A stretch of DNA of 5,270 nt from Kiritimatiellia bacterium (GTDB lineage: Bacteria; Verrucomicrobiota; Kiritimatiellia; RFP12; UBA1067): contig JAFNRY010000243.1 in NCBI GenBank assembly GCA_017385345.1, forward strand, positions 1 through 5,270, read 5' to 3'. Below, piece after piece: positions 1 through 5,200 of this stretch (position 1 is its first letter; every line of letters starts with the position of its first letter). Both the position numbers and the translations under genes were made by a program. The notes below the pieces were generated by a model that was not told the origin of the DNA, ran no database searches, and saw nothing but the letters and a program-made list of their open reading frames with translations.

Positions 1-1617
1 CGTCGCGTCGGGGACGATATTGTCCATCTTCAAGGCGTTGACCCAGTTCGCGGAGTTGAGCGCGTCGCCGTCGCCGGCGTCGCCCGTCCAATACGCGGTC
101 GTGGCCGAAACCGTCCCTTCCTCGACGAGAAAAATGTTGGCGCCGGCGCCTTGCACGAGACCGGACTTCACGACGGCCGTTTCCGACGGGGCGGACGGCA
201 ACACGATCACGGACTTCCTCGCGGCGGAATTCGTCACCATGGCTCCGACAAAACCGTCGGACGCTATGTCCTTGACGGTGAGTATGTGTCCGTTGAGGTC
301 AAGAACCGCGCCGTGCGAGAGAAGGACGGCCGGATATTCCGTCCAATCGGTGTCGGCTTCGAGCGTCACCTTGTTTTCGCCGCTTCCCTGCGAGAAGTTG
401 GTTTCGTTGAACGCATACGTCGCATCGTTCACGGTGACGACGAAAGGTATGACGCCCAGCCCCTCGCCGAAATCCTTGTTCGGGCCGTAGCCGCCGAACG
501 TATCGCCGGCGACGATGGTGAAGCGGTGCCAGCCTTCCGCCACTTCGACAGTCGAGTTGGCCTCACCGGTGTAGGAATTGTTGCATATGACGATCGATCC
601 GTCGATGAACAGCGCGAAGTAGTCGTCGAACTTCTGGTTTATGCTCCACGTCCCGGCCTTCTCCGCCGAAACCTGGAACCAGCCGTCGAAGCGGACCTGC
701 GACCAGCGAAGGTTGGCGTCCCTCCACGAGGAATCCAGAAGGCTGTCGATATCGCCCGCCCCCATCGGAACATACTCTGAAACGTCGATGTTCCGCCACG
801 CTCCGTTGCCCATGCCGCCACGGCTGCCGCCGTAGGAGATTCGCCCCCACTGGGTGCGGGGATGCTCCAGCGCGCCGACCTTCGCCCCCGCCGCCCATGC
901 CGAATCGTTCTTCGCCGGACCCGCCTTGAGCGTTCCGCCGGCGGGATAGAGTATTTCGCCGGTAGAAGTCTTGTACACGCCGGCGACGCCGTCCTTCACG
1001 CACGGCTTGAATTCGCTCGCGAGGACGTAGTCTTCCGAGGAGGAATCGTACTCGTATATGGCGCAATGGTAAAGGCGGCCGTAATGGTAATTTTCGACAA
1101 TTTCGGCGCCGCTGTCGGGATTCTTCGCGTGCTCGGCGAAGAGATACATTGTCGTCTGCGTGTCGATCGCGCCGAAACTTTCCCTCCAGTCCGCGGAACC
1201 GGTTTCGGTCGAGCCGTCGATTTTCGTGCATGTCGCGGAAAGCAGCCCGTCGGGCGCCACGGTGCATTCCGTCTTGAAGTCGTACGTGTACGGAACGTAG
1301 CCGTACCCGTTGGAGTTGTAGGTGGTGCCGTACCAGAAACGCATGGACTCGCCCCAGAACGCGCACAGTCCAAAATGGTGCCAGCTACCATTGTCGAGTA
1401 TCTTTGCGGATCCGAGCATGCACGGGAAATTTCCAGAGCTGACATTCTGGAATTCGACCGTCGCCTTCATGCCCGCCTTGCCTGTTATGCCGGTATCGAC
1501 ATACAACTTCGATTCGGGCTGCACCCACTCGACAAAGTAGTCGGGCGTTTCGGCGGCGGCCGGGAGCGCGACAAGACCTGCAATGGCCAATGCTACGGTT
1601 CTCGCTATCGTTTTCAT
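1..1617 (-). CDS. Large secreted modular protein: signal peptide, ConA/LamG-like domain, PA14-like domain, beta-helix start (3' part beyond window)
   Basis: I read 539 codons from ATG at 1617-1615 to base 1 without a stop, so the C-terminus lies outside the window. The start is set by AAGGAG seven bases upstream and by a clear signal peptide: basic MKTIAR, hydrophobic core to about residue 18, and cleavage expected after LPAAA (residue 22). Residues 24-234 resemble the jelly-roll domains that open with a 'YIxSxGTQYIDTG'-like phrase; here it reads WVQPESKLYVDTGI. Residues 243-397 look like a PA14 module, with WFQVSAEKAGTW, the typical DDYFALFIDG strand (331-340) and GWHRFTIVAG (361-370). From 398 the chain turns into beta-helix-type sequence (LDLNGHILTV), then a YWTG...SANW motif (509-525) that often introduces autotransporter-type repeats. 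PA14 and LamG-like folds commonly bind glycans, so adhesion or polysaccharide binding at the cell surface is inferred. No catalytic site is visible. The family type is fairly certain; the specific function is unknown. Confidence 0.9.
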   Translation of the reverse strand, partial: MKTIARTVALAIAGLVALPAAAETPDYFVEWVQPESKLYVDTGITGKAGMKATVEFQNVSSGNFPCMLGSAKILDNGSWHHFGLCAFWGESMRFWYGTTYNSNGYGYVPYTYDFKTECTVAPDGLLSATCTKIDGSTETGSADWRESFGAIDTQTTMYLFAEHAKNPDSGAEIVENYHYGRLYHCAIYEYDSSSEDYVLASEFKPCVKDGVAGVYKTSTGEILYPAGGTLKAGPAKNDSAWAAGAKVGALEHPRTQWGRISYGGSRGGMGNGAWRNIDVSEYVPMGAGDIDSLLDSSWRDANLRWSQVRFDGWFQVSAEKAGTWSINQKFDDYFALFIDGSIVICNNSYTGEANSTVEVAEGWHRFTIVAGDTFGGYGPNKDFGEGLGVIPFVVTVNDATYAFNETNFSQGSGENKVTLEADTDWTEYPAVLLSHGAVLDLNGHILTVKDIASDGFVGAMVTNSAARKSVIVLPSAPSETAVVKSGLVQGAGANIFLVEEGTVSATTAYWTGDAGDGDALNSANWVNALKMDNIVPDAT

Positions 1618-1624
1618 TTGTCTT

Positions 1625-1630
1625 CTCCTT
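1625..1630 (-). promoter_or_regulatory. Shine-Dalgarno of the left-hand gene
   Basis: The minus strand reads AAGGAG, then seven bases (AAGACAA), then ATG at 1617. Spacing and match are near ideal, and they fix the start directly in front of the signal peptide. Confidence 0.88.
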
Positions 1631-1649
1631 TCAGATTGCAAAAGCCATC

Positions 1650-1673
1650 CAGACGCATTGAAAAATGCATCTG
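1650..1673 (-). promoter_or_regulatory. Leader hairpin 2 (10-bp stem, UUUC loop)
   Basis: The minus-strand transcript reads CAGAUGCAUU, loop UUUC, AAUGCGUCUG: ten consecutive pairs including one U.G. In plus-strand RNA the same position would be a C.A mismatch, so the intact stem is specific to the minus transcript. It ends 20 bases before the Shine-Dalgarno and has no U tract after it, so it is not a terminator. Confidence 0.6.
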
Positions 1674-1680
1674 CCGGACG

Positions 1681-1706
1681 GGAAGCCGCGCCCCAACGCG
1701 GCCTCC
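1681..1706 (-). promoter_or_regulatory. Leader hairpin 1 (10-bp GC-rich stem)
   Basis: The minus transcript reads GGAGGCCGCG, loop UUGGGG, CGCGGCUUCC: nine Watson-Crick pairs and one G.U. In plus-strand RNA the wobble position would be an A.C mismatch, so again the full stem exists only in the sense transcript. It lies seven bases 5' of leader hairpin 2 and has no U tract. Confidence 0.6.
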
Positions 1707-1733
1707 ACGCTCCACTGTTCTTCTAAACCTTGA

Positions 1734-1745
1734 GGGGGGGGGGGG
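1734..1745 (-). repeat. 12-base homopolymer (G12 on plus, C12 in the transcript)
   Basis: Twelve uninterrupted G residues on the plus strand lie in the leader between the candidate promoter and the start codon. They are bracketed by ACCTT (1727-1731) and AAGGT (1751-1755), which could close a small stem with the tract in its loop. Tracts of this length mutate by slipped-strand mispairing and are a known basis of phase variation for surface proteins in other bacteria. They are also prone to sequencing error, so the exact length is uncertain. Confidence 0.8.
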
Positions 1746-1760
1746 TATTTAAGGTATAAA

Positions 1761-1788
1761 GGCGCGCCACGCGGTCCCCGGCCGCGCC
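1761..1788 (-). promoter_or_regulatory. GC-rich hairpin followed by short U-rich run (possible attenuator)
   Basis: GGCGCG at 1761-1766 pairs with CGCGCC at 1783-1788, extended by two C-G pairs beside a one-base bulge. On the minus transcript the hairpin is followed at once by UUUAU. This resembles a weak intrinsic terminator inside a leader. The U run is short, and a competing 5-bp stem (1770-1774 with 1782-1786) exists, so the regulatory reading is tentative. Confidence 0.25.
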
Positions 1789-1843
1789 CGGAAGCGATAC
1801 AAATCGCGCCATCGATATGTCTCGCGCCTCTCTCACGGCTACC

Positions 1844-1852
1844 AGTATATCA
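1844..1852 (-). promoter_or_regulatory. Candidate extended -10 promoter of the left-hand gene
   Basis: The minus strand reads TG-A-TATACT: an extended -10 (TGn) plus a hexamer one base off TATAAT. It is preceded by a locally AT-rich stretch in otherwise GC-rich DNA. At a 17-base spacing the -35 position holds TCCACG, only three of six matches to TTGACA, so activity would rest on the extended -10 or on an activator. It is the best sigma-70-like site I found between the terminator and the start codon. Confidence 0.42.
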
Positions 1853-1978
1853 CAAAAGTACCCGCGCGTGGAAACTTCGCAAAAAAGTCTTCGCCGGACG
1901 GAGAGAACGGGGAAAGATCGGGAAGCCCCGGACGGACGATCTTGAAGATTGCAGAAAACGATCCTGAACACTTTCCGA

Positions 1979-2064
1979 TGACACCCGGGTGTCACAGGGT
2001 ATGACATCCGGGTGTCATGGGGTGTGACACCCGGGTGTCATAGGGCATGACATCCGGGTGTCAT
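1979..2064. repeat. Array of four 16-bp palindromes with exact 23-bp period
   Basis: Units lie at 1979-1994, 2002-2017, 2025-2040 and 2048-2063. Units 1 and 3 are the perfect palindrome TGACACCCGGGTGTCA. Units 2 and 4 are TGACATCCGGGTGTCA, one base off symmetry, and are extended by A/T to an 18-mer (2001-2018, 2047-2064). Centres are 23 bp apart three times, separated by 7-bp spacers (CAGGGTA, TGGGGTG, TAGGGCA) that are similar but not identical. The higher-order unit is therefore a 46-bp pair present twice. The array sits about 130 bp upstream of the candidate promoter of the left-hand gene and downstream of the terminator of the right-hand gene. It could be an operator array for a dimeric DNA-binding protein or a dispersed genomic repeat; the sequence alone cannot decide. 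Confidence 0.9.
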
Positions 2065-2068
2065 CGGA

Positions 2069-2146
2069 TGGACAACTGGTTGGAAGCCCGTTCCACTTGC
2101 GCCCGTCCGCTTGTACCATGGCAATGGACGGGAGGTCTGTTGTCCA
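2069..2146. repeat. Nested inverted repeats able to form a branched cruciform
   Basis: TGGACAAC (2069-2076) is the exact reverse complement of GTTGTCCA (2139-2146). Between these 8-bp arms lie two further inverted repeats: TGGAA/TTCCA (2081-2085 with 2091-2095) and CCCGTCC/GGACGGG (2102-2108 with 2126-2132). The last has an inner TTG/CAA pair around CCATGG. Drawn as single strand this is a three-way junction of 78 nt. It begins five bases after the palindrome array. It resembles folded ends used by REP/IS200-like elements or integron sites in general shape only; no recognised recombination core or transposase is present. Confidence 0.6.
2082..2103 (-). repeat. Intergenic repeat, copy A
   Basis: On the minus strand this reads GGCGCAAGTGGAACGGGC followed by TTCC. 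It matches copy B (2198-2176) over about 22 bases with one substitution and one single-base insertion. The core GGAACGGGCTTCC also recurs as copy C (2224-2212). It forms one arm of the nested inverted repeat. Confidence 0.7.
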
Positions 2147-2147
2147 C

Positions 2148-2193
2148 AAAAAACAAAAAAAGAGCGGAACGGGCTGGAAAGCCCGTTCCGCTT
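2148..2193 (-). terminator. Rho-independent terminator of the right-hand gene
   Basis: On the minus strand GCGGAACGGGCT (2191-2180) pairs perfectly with AGCCCGTTCCGC (2175-2164) around a TTCC loop, and one further T-A pair closes the base. It is followed by TCT6 and, after a G, a second T6 run. This is a 12-13-bp GC-rich stem plus a long T tract, a textbook intrinsic terminator about 55 bases after the stop codon. The stem contains the intergenic repeat core (copy B, 2198-2176), so a repeat copy doubles as the terminator. Confidence 0.92.
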
Positions 2194-2203
2194 GCGCCTT
2201 GTC

Positions 2204-2224
2204 AACGGGCCGGAAGCCCGTTCC
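2204..2224 (-). repeat. Intergenic repeat copy C / small hairpin before the terminator
   Basis: GGAACGGGCTTCC on the minus strand (2224-2212) is identical to the core of copy A. Within it AACGGGC (2222-2216) pairs with GCCCGTT (2210-2204) around a 5-base loop. It lies between the stop codon at 2249 and the main terminator, with no T tract of its own. It may add 3'-end protection to the transcript. Confidence 0.7.
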
Positions 2225-2248
2225 ATCCAAGGCATTGCGCTCCGTGCG

Positions 2249-5200
2249 TTATCTAATGAACATCACCATGCCGCTCTTGACCAGAATCAGATCGCCATTC
2301 GCGTTCTTCTGCACGTTCCAGCCTCTGGGCAGATTGCCGCGCTTCGGCACGCCGGTTATGGCTCCGCTGTTCACGTTCTTGATCAGCACGCAGGGACGCA
2401 GGTTCGCGGAGTCCGCGATGCTCATCGAAGAACCAGTCAGGTCGAGCGTACCCTTGTTCACGATGTAGTCGCCGGCGGAGAAGCCGACCGTGCCGGCGAC
2501 CTTGAGCGTGCCGTTCTGCAGCGTGCCGGACTTCAGCGAAAGCGCCTGGCGCTCGAGCGTCTTCCCGCCGAGGTCGAGTACCGCGACTTCCGCATCGCCG
2601 TCTTCGGCGGTCGGCAGCGCGACGCCGGATCCGTTCTTGAGGTTGCGATAGATGATCGCCGGCGAGAGCACCCCGTTCCACACGCGCACTTCGTCAACGT
2701 CGAGCGCCGCGTCGGGATCGTTCCAGAACGACGCGCCGAGGCAGAAGTACGTCTGCGTGATCTTTTCGGTCAGTTTCCAGTTCTCGAGCGTCTGCGAGAT
2801 TGAGCCGACCGCGGCGCCGGTATCGGCGTCGTAGCAATACGCCTTGACCACGGTCGAGCCGGTCGCCTCGTCGTAGTCGAACGTCATCGCCATATAGTAA
2901 TTGGCATCGACCGCGAGCGTTCCCGTTCCGTAGAACGTTCCGCCGCCGGGGGCGATATCCACTCCCGAAGGCCCGCCGTTGCTGTCGCGGAACATAGTAT
3001 AGGTGATGACGCTGCCGGTATCCCTTCCGAGGCTGAACAGCTTCGTCCACACCGTGTTCGCGCGCGGCGTGAACCAGAACTCGAGCGAGGCGCTGTCCGT
3101 CGTGACCGGATTGGCGCCGAGATCGACGTGCCTCGTGTTCTTGGCGCCGCCAGGCAAGTGCAGCATGCCGCCGCTGATCTCGTTGTCACCGACGTTGCGC
3201 GTCCCCTCCGCGCTGCCGGTGACGGAATCGGCGAGCGTGCCGTCGTCGAAGGTCCAGCGGTGGGCGAGCGTCGCCTCCGTCGCCGCGCCGAGCTCGATCG
3301 CGTCGGCGTATGCCGCGTCGAACTTCGCGTTCGCGCCCTTCTTGACGCTCTCCCAGATGTCGGCCGTCGTGAACGCGCCGTTCCAGACGCGCACTTCGTC
3401 GAACGCAACCGCCGCGTCGTGATCGTTCCAGAACGAATAGCCGAGAACGAAATAGCTCGTCGGTATCTTCTCGGACAGCCTCCATCCGGAGAGAGAACGC
3501 TGGATCGTGCCGACGATCGCACCGGTCTCGGCGTTGAAGCAGTAGACCTTGAAGTGCGTCGCCGAGCCGTCGTAGTCGAGCGTCATGGCGAAGTAGTACG
3601 GAACGCCGGCCTTGAGAGAGTCCATGCCGGCCCACGTTCCGCCGTCGGGACCTACGTCGAGGCTCCATATTCCGTCGTTGGAATCGCGGTGGAACGTGAA
3701 GGCGAGGATGTTGCCCGTGCCGCTGCCGATGCTGAAGAGCTTGGTCCAGACCTTGTCTTCCGCGAGCGTCGCCCACATTTCGACCGTCACGCTGTCCGAC
3801 GGGAGTCTGTTGGTGCCGAGATCGACATGGCCGGCGTTTCTCCATCCGCCCGGCAGACACAACGTGCCGTCTTCGGCGACTTCGTAGGTGCCGGCCGTCG
3901 CCACGTCGGCGGCGCTGCCGGTGACCGAATCGGTGAGCGTGCCGTCGTTGAAGCTCCAGCGGTGCGCAAGCGTGTAGGGCAGGCGCGAGAGTGACCTGTC
4001 GGCGCCGCCCGACGCGAGCGCGAGCGTACCGCTCTGCACCTTCACGGTGTCGGCCGCCGGGAACTCGTCCACTGTCAGCGTGCCGGCGCCGGCCTTGGCG
4101 AACGAACTGCCGGGCCAGACGGAAACGACATGGTTGTCCGTCATCTCGACGTCCCTGCCGTTCGTGTCGAGCGTGAAGCCGCCGGTGTAGGAAAGCTTGT
4201 CGATGCAGGTGATGGCCTTGTTACCGCCCTTCGCGCCTTCGCTCGTCGACTTGAGCGTGCCGCCGCCGAGGCCGACAGCCGATACGCCCGTGTTGTTTCC
4301 GGCCACATTGTCGGAAGTCTGTTTGCAAACCACGGGCGTAGAAACAGTACCACCGTCCATGACGAATTCGCCGCGTCCCAGCTTAGCCGCCCCGACGCCG
4401 GTGTAGGCGTTCAGCTCGCCGCCTTTCATGAGGTACGTTCCCCTTCCCGTGGAATCGCTGCCGATGCATATCCAGTTGTTGTTGTTGCCGGTGGCCGCGA
4501 TCATGCCGCCGTTCTGCTCGATGATGCCTTCGCCATACCAGCCGATGTGCGTCCACCACGCCGCCTGCAGCGTGCCGCCGTTCATGGTATAGACGCCCGC
4601 GCTGGGAATGCCGTTGTCCTGTCGGCACTGGCCGACCTGGAAATCGGCGTTGGGCACCCTCACGTCGCCGCCGTTCTGCGTGAAATAGCCTCTGCCCCAG
4701 TCACCGACGACGAATACTTTGTTGAGCGAAGTCAGCGTGCCGCCATCCATCGTCAGATAGCCCGTGCCGGTGTTGACGCCCCAGCCGACTCTCCCCAAGC
4801 CATTGAACTGGATGTTGGCGCTGCCGGATATGTACGCCTCGCCGTAGCCGTCGCGGCCAATGGTGAACCCATCGGCTTTATTGTTGTTGTTGACGGACAT
4901 GCTGCCGTTGGTGATGCTCAGATATCCCTTCGATCCGTTATGCCAGCCGAGCTGGAGCATTTCTCCGCAAGAGAGCGTGCCGCCATCGATGTTGAGCCTG
5001 CCCGTGTTGCCGTTGCTCTCGCCAATGGTAACGCCCGTGCCCGCGCTGATCGATCCGTTTTCGGAAAGGTTCACCACGCCGTGCGTGTTCGCGGGACCTG
5101 GAGCAACCGAAATCCACTCGCGTGTGGCGAGTTTCCCGTTTCCGGACACGTTCAGCGTGCCGCGATTGCCTGTCCCCTCGTTACCCGCGATGATGGCTGT

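Larger units (their letters stand above)
1618..1837 (-). promoter_or_regulatory. Structured 5' leader of the left-hand gene
   Basis: If transcription starts about seven bases after the candidate -10 element at 1849-1844, the mRNA carries roughly 220 untranslated bases. In transcript order these hold a GC-rich hairpin followed by UUUAU, a C12 run flanked by a 5-bp inverted repeat, a 10-bp hairpin with a UUGGGG loop, a second 10-bp hairpin with a UUUC loop, a weak third stem (1649-1634) and the Shine-Dalgarno. I see no convincing protein-coding sequence here. The density of structure is high for an ordinary leader and suggests post-transcriptional control or mRNA stabilisation. I do not recognise it as a known riboswitch class. 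The 5' boundary is inferred from the promoter call. Confidence 0.5.

Noticed and set aside
563..1366. Minus-strand open frame of 267 codons overlapping the left-hand gene.
   Set aside because: It is extremely Arg-rich, out of frame with the signal-peptide-bearing gene, and has no domain signal.
1723..2007. Short minus-strand open frame of 94 codons in the intergenic region.
   Set aside because: It begins inside the palindrome array, crosses the candidate promoter and the homopolymer, has no Shine-Dalgarno and no recognisable protein features.
1979..2064. CRISPR-like array (regular repeat and spacer spacing).
   Set aside because: Repeats are 16 bp and palindromic with 7-bp near-identical spacers; CRISPR spacers are about 30 bp and unique, and no cas gene is present.
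2069..2146. Integron attC site.
   Set aside because: The outer arms end in GGACAAC/GTTGTCC, which do not fit the RYYYAAC/GTTRRRY core consensus, and no gene cassette or integrase is visible.
2015..2256. Several 65-71-codon open frames on both strands across the repeats.
   Set aside because: Their sequence is made of translated intergenic repeats (phrases such as MTPGCH recurring because of the palindromes); the 23-bp period is not a multiple of three and no start signal is present.
2111..2803. Plus-strand open frame of 230 codons overlapping the end of the giant gene.
   Set aside because: It starts in the intergenic inverted repeat, lies antisense to convincing LamG-like coding sequence and has the R/V/A-rich composition of an antisense shadow in GC-rich DNA.
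5147..5149. GTG as a start codon for the right-hand gene.
   Set aside because: The frame stays open for 40 more codons to the window edge and those codons continue the same beta-helix rung pattern, so this is an internal valine.
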